From Planctomycetota bacterium (GTDB lineage: Bacteria; Planctomycetota; UBA1135; GCA-002748355), in NCBI GenBank assembly GCA_002748355.1, contig PDSF01000036.1, forward strand, positions 1 to 64,000: a stretch of DNA of 64,000 nt, read 5' to 3'. Within the stretch, counting starts at the first letter, position 1; each line of letters starts with the position of its first letter. A program made the translations under genes and the position numbers. Of the stretch, positions 52,852 to 61,900 are shown one piece after another. The notes under the pieces are model-generated. The model saw only the letters and a program-made list of their open reading frames with translations. It searched no databases and had not been told where the DNA came from.

Positions 52852-54516
52852 ATGAAGAGTCTAGCCACTGCGATTGTCTGCCTGTTCTGCGCCGTTCTCT
52901 CGGCGCCTCTCTCCGCGCCTCTCTCCGCACCTCTCTCCGCACAAAGCGCCGTCATTGACGCCAATGCGCGTCCGACCGGGGCGACGAGCCGAAGCACGAT
53001 CGTTCGTTCCGGAAAGAACCTTTACAACCTGTCGATCAAGATGGATGGGGCTCTGCGCCTGATGCGTTCTGCGGACAACGGCGCAACTTGGACGGACAGC
53101 GGCTTCCAGTTGAATGACAAGAGTTCGGGCATCGACGTTTCGCGTCCCAGCAACGCTTGCTGCCTTGCTGTGGATGCTCGCGGTTGGCTGCATGCTTCCT
53201 GGCGCCGAGCGTATTATCCGTCGTTCTATACGCAGTATTATCGCAACGTCAATCCGGCCAACTTCAACCAGTCGTCTCAGATTATCGACGTGCAAAAGAA
53301 CATCGCCAAGATGTCGCTGACCACACGCGGTAATGGCATGGGGCTGGCTATCGACAGCAAAGGCTACGTGTGGATGCTCGCCACGGGGTCCTCGTGGATG
53401 GCGCAACTTTTCCGCAGTGACAAACCCTTTGCCCAAGGTGCTTCTCCAAGTTTCACCAGCGTCGGGAATCTGAGTGGACCCGGGTCGGCATCGCAGAATG
53501 CCTTCGTCACCGTGGACTCCAATGATGTCGTGCATTGTTTGTTCCACTACGCGAGAGGCGGCCGCTCCATTGGCCACAACGCCTACGACCCCAGCACCAA
53601 GAAGTGGAGCGGGGTGAAGATCTTGGCGCCGCTGGCCTACAACAACGGCCTCGGTGCCACCGACCGGCTGGGCAACCTCCATGTCCTGTATGGCGTTGGC
53701 AAAGGCCCTTATCGCCTGGAGTACAAGAAATGGGATGCGAAATCTGGTTGGAGTAAGGCGGTCGTTTTGACCACCTATACTGCGGCACAGCGTGGCAGCA
53801 GCAATAGTCAGTGGGTCTTTACGATTGCGGCGCATCCGATTACCGGCACGGCGCATGCTTTGTATCGCGACTTTGCGCAGGGTGGCGCGTTCGTGTTGGC
53901 CAGTAAGAAGCTGAAGGATGTGGCCTTTCACCAGGTCAGCGAGATCCTGCCGGCGAGTCAGGCCAAGAACTCGTACTTCCTGCCCAATGTGCGGGGCAGC
54001 TTGAACCCCTTCCCGATCAACTCCACGCTCTGCGACATCGATCTCGTGTATCAGGACCGTTCTGGCAGCAAGATGCGATTGCTGTTCGAGGGGGTCAATC
54101 TCTGCAGCACCTCGCTGTTTGGAACGGCCTGTAAGGGCAGTAGCGCGACGCCGGCGCTTTCCTTCGGCGAGCTGCCGCGTGTTGGCAAGCCCTTCGCTAT
54201 CAAGCTGAGCCGTGCCCGGGCCAAGACCTCGGCGCTGTGGATCCTGGGCGGCTCCCGGACGAGGCTGGGAGCCTTGCCGCTCCCCCTTGCCCTCCATGCT
54301 CTGGGCGCTCCGGGCTGCTGGCTCTACACCTCGCTCGACGTGACCATGGGCTTTGCCACGAGCAGCAGCGGGGCGGTAGATGTGAAGTTCACGATGCCGA
54401 GCAACCCAGGGCTGGCGGGAACAACGCTCTACACCCAGTTCTTCATCTTCGATGTCGGTGCCAACAGCGGCAACTTAGTGATGACGGAGGGCGGGCAGTT
54501 CAAGGTAGAGTTCTGA
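52852..54516 (+). CDS. Secreted BNR/sialidase-like repeat protein
   Basis: 554 residues from ATG 52852, with GGAG upstream. A signal peptide carries the APLS motif three times (18-29). The body repeats BNR/Asp-box-like segments (MRSADNGATWTDSG near residue 64), together with RLGNLHVLYG and DPSTKKWSGVKIL-type strands, as in exported beta-propellers. The final 120 residues (CKGSSATPALSF onward) resemble the beta-rich domain often ending secreted planctomycete proteins and may be an export or anchoring tag (inferred). The catalytic sialidase arginine triad is not evident, so enzyme activity is not claimed. It follows the S9 peptidase gene by 115 bp on the same strand. Confidence 0.7.
   Translation: MKSLATAIVCLFCAVLSAPLSAPLSAPLSAQSAVIDANARPTGATSRSTIVRSGKNLYNLSIKMDGALRLMRSADNGATWTDSGFQLNDKSSGIDVSRPSNACCLAVDARGWLHASWRRAYYPSFYTQYYRNVNPANFNQSSQIIDVQKNIAKMSLTTRGNGMGLAIDSKGYVWMLATGSSWMAQLFRSDKPFAQGASPSFTSVGNLSGPGSASQNAFVTVDSNDVVHCLFHYARGGRSIGHNAYDPSTKKWSGVKILAPLAYNNGLGATDRLGNLHVLYGVGKGPYRLEYKKWDAKSGWSKAVVLTTYTAAQRGSSNSQWVFTIAAHPITGTAHALYRDFAQGGAFVLASKKLKDVAFHQVSEILPASQAKNSYFLPNVRGSLNPFPINSTLCDIDLVYQDRSGSKMRLLFEGVNLCSTSLFGTACKGSSATPALSFGELPRVGKPFAIKLSRARAKTSALWILGGSRTRLGALPLPLALHALGAPGCWLYTSLDVTMGFATSSSGAVDVKFTMPSNPGLAGTTLYTQFFIFDVGANSGNLVMTEGGQFKVEF
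52903..52938 (+). repeat. 12-bp tandem repeat x3 in signal peptide
   Basis: GCGCCTCTCTCC twice then GCACCTCTCTCC, encoding (APLS)3 in the end of the signal peptide. Copy-number change would keep the frame but lengthen the c-region. Confidence 0.85.
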
Positions 54517-54528
54517 GCTGGCGGCCAG

Positions 54529-55689
54529 CTAGAGCGTCGGTGCTGGGCTGCCACGCTTGCCAGCCCAGCCCGGATAGCTCGCGGCGAACCACTCGCGCAA
54601 TTCGGCTTCCTTAGCTCCTGAGTGGATCCTCTCGCGGACTTGGGCCAGCAGCTGCTCGAGGAAGTAGATGTTGTGCATGCTCAATAGGATGGCCCCGAGC
54701 ATTTCGCCGCACTGGGCCAAGTGCCGCAGGTAGGCTTTGGTAAAGCCGCTGCAGCAGGGGCAGCCGCAGTCCTCTTGCAGGGCCGAGAAGTCGTCCTTCC
54801 AGCGGGCGTTCTTGATCTTGATCTTGCCGGCCGGGACGTAGACCAGGTTGGTGCGGCCGTGCCGGGTCGGAGAGACGCAGTCGAACATATCGATGCCGCG
54901 CAGCACCGACTCGAAGATGTCATCGGGGTGGCCGATGCCCATCAAGTAGCGGATCTCCTGCTCGGGTAGGTAGGGCAGCGAAGCCTCCACCGCCTGGTCC
55001 ATTTCGGGTTTTGATTCGCCGACCGAGACGCCGCCGACGGCGTACCCATCGAAGCCCAGGCGCACCAGCGTCTCCGCAGACTCCCGGCGCAGGGCGCGGT
55101 CCATGCCGCCTTGCACGATACCGAACAAGGCCTGGCCGCAGTCTTTGCCGCCGCGCTCTTGGTGGATCCTCTTCGCCTCGCCGGCCCAGAGCAGGGTGCG
55201 CTTGTGCGCGCGTTCGAGCTGGCGGCGGCTGGCGTCATGTGGAGAACACTCGTCGAGCACCATCGCGATATCCGAGCCGAGCTGGCTTTGGATCCGCAGG
55301 GCGGTTTCGGGCGAGAGGTAGAGTTCCTGGCCGGTGTTTTCGCCGGCAAAGCGGACACCATCGTCATTGACGCTGCGTTTGCCAGCTAGGGAGAAGACCT
55401 GGTAGCCGCCGGAGTCCGTGAGTATCGGCCCCTTCCAACGCATGAACTGGTGCAGTCCACCCGCTTGCGCAATGAGTTCGCTGCCGGGGCGGATGGCGAG
55501 GTGGTAGGTGTTGGCAAGGATCAGCTCGGCGCCCAGCTCCGCGACTTGTTCGGGGAACATTCCCTTGACCGTGGCTGCGGTGCCGACGGGGGCGAAGCAG
55601 GGGGTCTCGAAGCTGCCGTGGGGCGTGGTGTAGCGTCCTCGCCGCGGCCCGATTGCGCTCCCGCGTAGGAGCTCGAAGTGATGGCTCAT
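54529..55689 (-). CDS. tgt: tRNA-guanine(34) transglycosylase
   Basis: 386 residues from ATG 55689; the frame is open beyond but not conserved. It swaps guanine-34 of GUN-anticodon tRNAs (His, Asp, Asn, Tyr) for preQ1 in queuosine synthesis. Conserved pieces are ILTDSGGYQVFSL, ALFGIVQGG, GIGHPDDIFESV and FDCVSPTRHGRTN with the catalytic Asp in FDCV. The zinc site CGCPCC plus His in LSMHN is intact. tRNA-His(GTG) in this window would be a substrate. It is divergent from the FmdB-type gene with an 86-bp gap. Confidence 0.95.
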   Translation of the reverse strand: MSHHFELLRGSAIGPRRGRYTTPHGSFETPCFAPVGTAATVKGMFPEQVAELGAELILANTYHLAIRPGSELIAQAGGLHQFMRWKGPILTDSGGYQVFSLAGKRSVNDDGVRFAGENTGQELYLSPETALRIQSQLGSDIAMVLDECSPHDASRRQLERAHKRTLLWAGEAKRIHQERGGKDCGQALFGIVQGGMDRALRRESAETLVRLGFDGYAVGGVSVGESKPEMDQAVEASLPYLPEQEIRYLMGIGHPDDIFESVLRGIDMFDCVSPTRHGRTNLVYVPAGKIKIKNARWKDDFSALQEDCGCPCCSGFTKAYLRHLAQCGEMLGAILLSMHNIYFLEQLLAQVRERIHSGAKEAELREWFAASYPGWAGKRGSPAPTL

Positions 55690-55718
55690 AGCGATGATTC
55701 TGCCGCGGGGGGGCGTCT

Positions 55719-55745
55719 TTGCATCTACTTGCGGCCACCTATAGT
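55719..55745 (+). promoter_or_regulatory. Putative promoter of the zinc-ribbon gene
   Basis: TTGCAT (55719-55724), a 15-bp spacer and TATAGT (55740-55745), about 30 bp before the ATG. The spacer is slightly short of optimal. Confidence 0.4.
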
Positions 55746-55775
55746 CTCCTGCTTTTGACAAGCGAAGGGGGACGC

Positions 55776-55982
55776 ATGCCCAACTACGACTACGTCTGTG
55801 ACAGCTGCGGCCACGAGTTCGAGGAGTTCCAGAAGATCTCGGACGAGCCGCTGAAGACCTGTCCCAAGTGCAAGAAGAAGCAGCTGCGGCGGCTCTTCGG
55901 CAGCGGGGCCGGGATCCTGGGCACCAGCAATAGCCCGAAGAGCAGCGACAAGACCCCGCCCTGTGGCTCGGGTGGTGGCTGA
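55776..55982 (+). CDS. FmdB-type zinc-ribbon regulatory protein
   Basis: 68 residues from ATG 55776; GGGGG lies upstream. The FmdB/CxxC_CxxC_SSSS family pattern is complete: YDYVCDSCGHEFEEFQKISD, then CPKCKKKQLRRLFGSGAGI, followed by a Ser/Gly-rich tail. Function is loosely described as regulatory. The tail ends in Cys and Gly, as is frequent in the family. It is isolated between tgt (divergent) and SpoIID (convergent). Confidence 0.88.
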   Translation: MPNYDYVCDSCGHEFEEFQKISDEPLKTCPKCKKKQLRRLFGSGAGILGTSNSPKSSDKTPPCGSGGG

Positions 55983-56048
55983 CCGGTGATGTAGCAGCAC
56001 CGTGTGTGCTGCCTGTTCGTTTTCGGGGGGAGCGGCGGTAAGCGGCCG

Positions 56049-57290
56049 CTAGTCCCGCTCGATCTTCGCCCCGGGATACTCGATCTTCGCCCCGGGATAG
56101 TAGTGCTGGAGGATGCTCTGCCAGCTCCAGCCCTGGCGGGCGTAGCCTTCGGCGCCCCATTGACAGAGTCCCACGCCGTGGCCGAAGCCTCGCCCGTAGA
56201 TGACTCGTCCTTCACCGGTCTTTCTCAGGTCCTCGATCCAGTTGCTGCGCAGGCGGAGTTCTCGGCGCAGCTTGTCGCCGCTGACTTCGACCGGCGGGCC
56301 GATGGGGGCGGTGAGGCGGAGGCGCTTCCAGTCACCTCGGCCGCTCTGCTCAAGGAGCTGGACCGAAGTCGGTGGGGCGGCCAGGCCGAGCAGACTCCAA
56401 TCTTCGGCGGCGATCTGCCGCGTCCAGCGGTAGGTCTTTGCGGAGATGATGCAGCCGCGACATTCGACGCTAGGCATCGTGCCTTCGGGTACGTCGCGCA
56501 TGCACTCGTGGGCATCACGGGTTCGCCCGCCGCAGGTGGAGCTGTAGTAGGCGCGCAGGATGCGGCCGTTTTGCTTCAGGACCAGGCCCTGGGTGGCGGC
56601 GACGGCTCGCAGGATGCGTGGGTGCTTGCTGATGCCGCTGAAGACCTGGGAACGCTGATCGCCGAAGACATCGTAGTCGCGCGATTGCGAGCGCCGCATC
56701 GACTCCAAGACGTAGCTGCGTGCTGCAACGGCCTGGGCGGCGAGGGCTTCTGGCGAAAAGCTGGCCGACATCTCGCGGGCCAGGACGCCGCTTAGGTAAT
56801 GCTCCAGTTCGATGTGGGGGATGACCCGCATCCCCTGCCTGCCCTGCTTCAGGACCAGGGCTCCGAACCAATGCTGAGCCGTTTCCGAAGCGTCCAGTCG
56901 GGCGAGAGCTTCGCCCTTCCATTCGATGAGCAGTGAGCGGGTACTCAGATCCAGGCTTGCGGGAGCCGGGCTTCGGACCTGGATGCCCTTGGGCCCCGGC
57001 GAGATCTGCAGCAGTTTGTACTGGTTCTGGGGAGCATACTCTTTGTCTTCGATGAGGATCCGCAGCCCCTGTTCATTGCGCAGCTCGAGGCTCCTTGCCC
57101 GCGAATGCACGAGGACCCGGACGGTCTTGTTGGAGGGACGGAGATGGGGGATGGGCTCGGGACCAAAGCCGGCGAAGACCCAGAGCAGGATGCCCAGGAT
57201 CGTGGCGCCGGCAACGGCAAGCGCCTTGATTTGAAGGCGGGGGCGGGAGCTGCCGGAGTGCAGGCCCGCCTTGTCTTCTGTTCTGCTCAC
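56049..57290 (-). CDS. SpoIID/LytB-domain protein
   Basis: 413 residues. An N-terminal membrane helix (about 24-44) anchors it with the rest outside. The SpoIID domain (about 165-400) includes IELEHYLSGVLAREMSASF, ALAAQAVAARSYVLESMRR, the STCGGRTR cysteine loop and the GRGFGHGVGLCQWGAEGYAR block. SpoIID enzymes are lytic transglycosylases acting on denuded peptidoglycan; in non-sporulating bacteria they likely remodel the wall. The C-terminus YPGAKIE is exactly duplicated (see repeat). Its start overlaps the ruvB stop by 4 nt, so it follows ruvB in an operon. Two palindromes (56109, 57032) lie inside. Confidence 0.85.
   Translation of the reverse strand: MSRTEDKAGLHSGSSRPRLQIKALAVAGATILGILLWVFAGFGPEPIPHLRPSNKTVRVLVHSRARSLELRNEQGLRILIEDKEYAPQNQYKLLQISPGPKGIQVRSPAPASLDLSTRSLLIEWKGEALARLDASETAQHWFGALVLKQGRQGMRVIPHIELEHYLSGVLAREMSASFSPEALAAQAVAARSYVLESMRRSQSRDYDVFGDQRSQVFSGISKHPRILRAVAATQGLVLKQNGRILRAYYSSTCGGRTRDAHECMRDVPEGTMPSVECRGCIISAKTYRWTRQIAAEDWSLLGLAAPPTSVQLLEQSGRGDWKRLRLTAPIGPPVEVSGDKLRRELRLRSNWIEDLRKTGEGRVIYGRGFGHGVGLCQWGAEGYARQGWSWQSILQHYYPGAKIEYPGAKIERD
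56058..56099 (-). repeat. Exact 21-bp tandem duplication at the 3' end of the SpoIID gene
   Basis: Two identical 21-bp units (56058-56078, 56079-56099) encode YPGAKIE twice before RD and stop. Identity at synonymous sites implies a recent event. Confidence 0.9.
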
Positions 57291-58348
57291 GATTCGAAAT
57301 CGAGCTGGGTTTGGATGCTGCCGTCTTCGTTTTCAAGTAGGCATCCCGGAGCAAGGGGCAGGCCGAGGTGGGCGAAGGCGCGTCCGGTGGGCACGCGGCC
57401 CCTGGGGGTTCGTGACAGCAGGCCGAGGCGGAGCAGATGCGGCTCGTGCACGGCTTCGATCGTGTCCTCACTTTCTCCAACGCAAGCCGCCAGGGTTTTG
57501 AGCCCGACCGCTTGGCCGCCGCGCTGGCAGAGGACGTTGAGGATCTCACGGTCGAGCCCCTCGAGGCCAAGTTCGTCGACACCCAGGGCTGCGAGGCCTT
57601 GCCCTGCGGATTCGTAGCTCAGCTGCTCAAGCCCGGCGACTTGGGCGAAGTCACGGAGCCTGCGGAAGAGGCGTAGGGCGACGCGTGGCACGCCTCGCGA
57701 GCGGGCGGCGATCAGGGCCGCGGCCTCCGGGCTGGTGCCGTAGCCGTAGAGCCGTGAGGCGCGCTCGACGATGGCGATAAGGTCGTTTTCGGGGTAGGGC
57801 TGGAGTCGCTCGGTGATGCCGAAGCGATTGCGGAAGGGGGCGGCGAGCAGGCCCTCTCGAGTGGTTGCGCCGACCAGGGTGAAGGCGGCGAGGGGCAGGC
57901 GGATCGAGCGGGCGGCGGGGCCCTGGTCAATGGTGATGTCGATTGCCTGGTCTTCCATCGCCGAGTAGAGGAACTCCTCGACGGTCCGCGGGACCCGGTG
58001 GATCTCGTCCAGGAAAAAGACGTCACCCGTGGCCAAGCGGGTCAGCGTGCCCACGAGGTCCTTTGGGCTAGCCAGGGAGGGGCCTGAGCTGACCACGACT
58101 TGGGTGCCCATTTCCCGGGCGATCAAGAAGGCCAGGGTGGTCTTGCCGAGGCCCGGGGGGCCGCAGAAAAGGATGTGGTCCAGCGGCTCCTGGCGTTGTT
58201 GGGCCGCACGGATGGCGATTTCGAGGTTCTGGCGCAGCTGCTGCTGCCCGACGAAGTCCTCCAGTCGCTTGGGACGAAGCGCCCTGTCAAATTCTGGCTC
58301 TTCACCAGGGCCTGCCTCGCTCTTGGTCCAGTCGTCGCCTGATTTCAT
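57287..58348 (-). CDS. ruvB: Holliday junction helicase RuvB
   Basis: 353 residues. The AAA motor drives branch migration with RuvA and RuvC. Walker A is FCGPPGLGKTTLA, Walker B VFFLDEIHRVPR, sensor ATTREGLLAAPFRNRFG, and the C-terminal winged helix with PRGRVPTGRAFAHLG. A few positions differ from the common consensus (for example DQAIDITIDQGPAARS where most have DFxLDIxIGxGPxARS). ruvA and ruvC are not in the window. SpoIID is translationally coupled downstream. A dispersed repeat lies just upstream of the start. Confidence 0.95.
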   Translation of the reverse strand: MKSGDDWTKSEAGPGEEPEFDRALRPKRLEDFVGQQQLRQNLEIAIRAAQQRQEPLDHILFCGPPGLGKTTLAFLIAREMGTQVVVSSGPSLASPKDLVGTLTRLATGDVFFLDEIHRVPRTVEEFLYSAMEDQAIDITIDQGPAARSIRLPLAAFTLVGATTREGLLAAPFRNRFGITERLQPYPENDLIAIVERASRLYGYGTSPEAAALIAARSRGVPRVALRLFRRLRDFAQVAGLEQLSYESAGQGLAALGVDELGLEGLDREILNVLCQRGGQAVGLKTLAACVGESEDTIEAVHEPHLLRLGLLSRTPRGRVPTGRAFAHLGLPLAPGCLLENEDGSIQTQLDFES

Positions 58349-58943
58349 CGCTCCCCCTTCGAGCGGCGGAGCTTACCAGGCCGTTGAAAGCTGCGCACGG
58401 CGACAAAGCACCGACTGCGACGCCCATTCAGCAGCATCAAGCCTCGGCGAATCCGTCGATTCGTCGGCGTTTCCTCGTGGCCATGGGGAGCCGAATCCAG
58501 CCCTTCCCTCGCGGGCCTTTCAGGCAGCCTGATAGCAGTCCAGAGCCTATGGCAGAACAGGTGAACTCTGGGGAGGCAGCGGCTAAGATCCCGCCCCTTC
58601 GTGGACCCATGCTGTGCCTTGGGCGTCTAGGCCCCTCGAATCGTGCGGAGTCGCACGCTTCGGAGTGCCGACCGCACGGCGCTTTCGGAGCCAGCTCTGG
58701 GCCGCGATCGCGCCCCTTGGGGTGATCTTGCTAAGCTGTTGTCCTGTATCCTTTTAAGAGCGACGATTCTGCTGCGTTCTCTGCTCTGAACGCGGCACGT
58801 CTCTTGCAAATCCTGTGTCGGTTTCTGTGGCATTCGATTCCTTCCTTGCCACGGATGCTTCGAGTTGGCTCGAAGGCTGACCCAGATCAATCCGACTTGT
58901 CGGTCCCACGCCGGCAGGTCGACCGCTGCCCTCAGGTGTGACT
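58349..58943. other. 595-bp intergenic region
   Basis: It holds the dispersed repeat copy B (58381-58475), a possible weak inverted counterpart of its left edge at 58516-58538, and the leader of the downstream lipoprotein gene. Short frames here have no conserved features. No tRNA or known small RNA was recognised. Confidence 0.5.
58381..58475. repeat. Dispersed repeat copy B (about 95 bp)
   Basis: It matches copy A at 45187-45281, including CGCACGGCGACAAAGCA and ATCAAGCC. Its internal inverted repeat is CGAAT/ATTCG, with compensating differences from copy A (GGCGAA/TTCGCC). Both copies lie directly upstream of a minus-strand housekeeping gene. Confidence 0.8.
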
Positions 58944-58982
58944 ATGACCTTAGGTGTGAATTCGACCTCAGGTGTGAACTCG
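58929..58982 (+). repeat. 18-bp repeat x3 spanning a start codon
   Basis: Three similar units (58929-58946, 58947-58964, 58965-58982) share CTCAGGTGTGA or CTTAGGTGTGA. The first carries the likely AGG ribosome-binding site and ATG at 58944; the others encode GVNSTSGVNS at the protein N-terminus. Confidence 0.85.
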
Positions 58983-61900
58983 CCGTCCGCACGGACCGAA
59001 GTCTCTCCCGAGCCGAAGCGCGGATCGCGCGCTCGCTTCCTGTCTTACCTACAGAGCCAAGCCCTGTGGGCTTGCTGCCTAGCTATTGCGCTGGTCGGGC
59101 TGAGTGCCTGCGGTGGCGGCGGGCAGCCTGGGGATTCCCGCAATCGTGGTCCCTTCGAGGTTTTGTTGGCGACTACGGGCTCGGGGCAGATCTATCCCTA
59201 CCGCATCGCGCAGGCGGATTCCTTGGGGAATCCGACCTCGACCATCCTCGATATCACCAACGCTTCGGTGCTGAAGAAAAACGTCAGCTCGAACAACTCG
59301 GTGCTTCCGGTGGGGACCTGGCCGACGACGGCAGAGCTGCCGGATGGTTCTCCTGGCAACCACTTCGTGCGGATCCGCTTCAGCCACGATCTGAAGGCTG
59401 CTTCGATTCTGTCCACGAAGATTAGCGACCAGAGCAACTCGGGGCTGACCGGCGCCATCCAGGTGCTCGCCTACAACCCGGCTACCGAGTCCACGAGCTT
59501 TGTCTCAGGGCAGGGCTTCGTCGGGGGCTACACCAACTACCTCAATGCGGCGACCGGCAAGGTCGAGCTCGTGCAGGCCGTGACGTGGGACAACGGCCTG
59601 CAGGTTCTCGACTCGCGAGCCAGCGGTTTCCCGACGGGCTTTACCGGGTCGGAGTCTCTCGTCGCGCCCAATACTTTTGTCTTCGTTCCGGATGACGATA
59701 ACGATCTCGACGTTTTCGACACCTTCCCGGCAGGGCAGATCATCAAGATCGTCTGCACTCCTGCGGTTCTCGACTATCGCGATCGCCCGCTGGTGACCGA
59801 GGTCAAGACCGCAACGACGGTCGGTGCCGATACGATCGCCCCCGAGGTCGTCGGTTGGAGCCAGGCCAGCACCGGCGGTCTGCAGATTCAGCCGGCGAAC
59901 GGAGCTGTCGGGGTGAGCCCGCTGGTCACCCTCAAGATCAACTTCAGTAAGCCTGTCCAGCCGCGGGACGTGGGGACCTTCTTTTCGACCACCAATCTCG
60001 TGCCCAGTGAGCGCGGACTCAACCTCTCGGCCTCGGTCTCGAACACGGTCTTCTCGATCAACTACTACGCCGATCCGATCTCGCACGGTGACCTGACGAC
60101 TTACTACGTGCGTCCGGCCTACCCGCTGCCGAGCAACTCGCTCATTACCTTCAAGGTCAACACGACGATCAATTCGATCGCCAACGTGAAGCTGAGTAAG
60201 AGCATCAATACGACCTTCGCCACGGGTTCTGGGCCAGGTCTGGTCAACGCGCCCGTCGCCCCGGAGGCCATCTATGTCGGGCGTAGCGGTTCCAACCCGG
60301 GTCTTTCCGTGATCGATATGAACGGTTTTGGCCAGGGCACCGGTGACCTCGCGACCTCGAACTTTCCGAACAACCTCAACCTGAAGAACCCTGGTGTTGT
60401 TCCGAACATCTCCCCTGGCACATCGAACCTCGATGCTGGTGGTGCTGGCCCCCTGACTCTGGCCGCTGACAGCAATGGCAGCACTCTTCTTGTTGACTCG
60501 AGCGTGATCAACCAGATCGAGGACATCCACATCGGTCAGCCCCTCGATAAGATCTTCAACAACACCAATATCAATGCCTTCGCGACCAACGCCAACCAGG
60601 TGAACCCCTTCTCTGGTTCGAGTCAGCAGGCTTGGGGTAACTCGATTTCTGTCGCTCCGCACCCGAACCCGCCGAAGTTCGTGTCTCCGCCGCCAAACCC
60701 AGGCCGCAACATCATGGCCGAGGAGCCGTCAGTCACCAGCGCGACGGGCACCGGTGGCGTGTTGCAAACTTGCTCGGCTAGCCCGATGAACCGGATGGTG
60801 ATCGGCAACCCGTTCAAGAAGGATGGCACCCAGGGCATTTTCTATACCCGCTTCCCCGGCCTCTTTAACGGGCCGGTGCCGGCACCTGGGTCGCCGACCC
60901 CGGCGGTTCCCTTCTGCCCCTATACGTGTCGACAGCAGATCGGCCACTTCCTCTATGTGCTCGATCGTGGCAAGAAGCAGATCCTGGTGCTGAACAGCAA
61001 CCGGATGCAGGTGCTCGAGACGATCAAGATGACCGATCCGGTCGCGATGTCGATTTCGCCCAATCTGAAGCGTCTGGCCGTTTCTAACTACTCGTCGAAC
61101 TCGGTCAGCTTCGTCGATATCGACCCCGCGTCGCCGACCTTCCACCAGATCGTTAAGGTCACCCGCGTCGGCGCTGGGCCCGAAGGGCTCGCCTGGCAGC
61201 CCGAAGGCGAGGACCTGCTCGTGGCCTGCCGCATCGACAGCTCGGTCTACATCCTGCGAGGCACCGACCTTGAGGTACGAAAGAACGTCGCCGGTCAGGT
61301 CAACAACCCGATCGACGTCGTGGTGACTTGCCGTCAGGTTGGCCAGGGGGTCGGCTTCTCCACCGGTCTCTATTTTGCCTACATTCTGAATGGCGATTCG
61401 CGCGGCTCGATCACGGTCTTTGAGTCTGGCCCCGACGGTGTCAACGGCATTGGCTTCGACGATACGGTTGGGGTCCCCGAGGCGGCTGTCTTCCCAGGGG
61501 CAACGACCATGCAGGTCGACTACCAATCCTTCCCCTCGGCGATTTGGGTGGCGCATCGCGACAACCGCGGTCGTGGCCAAGTTAGCCACCTAGAGCTGAC
61601 TTCGAGCCCGAACGGTCCAACGCCGATTACCCAGAACCAGGGCGGGGGGCAGCAGATTCCCCCGACCTTCCGTCAGCGAGTTTGGAGCGTCACCGGTCGT
61701 CTCGGCGGCGATGCCGGCAAGGGCCTCTTGTCCGGCGATTCGCCGATCGACATCGCCCTCGATGACCTTAACAACTCCGGCGCTCTTGCCGACTCGCCGA
61801 GCTCGCAGGTTTCGAACTTGGTCTATGCCGATCACAGCGGCAAATCGCAGATCAAGAGAACCTCGAACGGCCAGACCGTGCCTTCAACGACTCCGCGTTT

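Noticed and set aside
58384..58725. Small gene of 113 codons upstream of the lipoprotein
   Set aside because: It runs through the dispersed repeat, with no ribosome-binding site and low-complexity translation.
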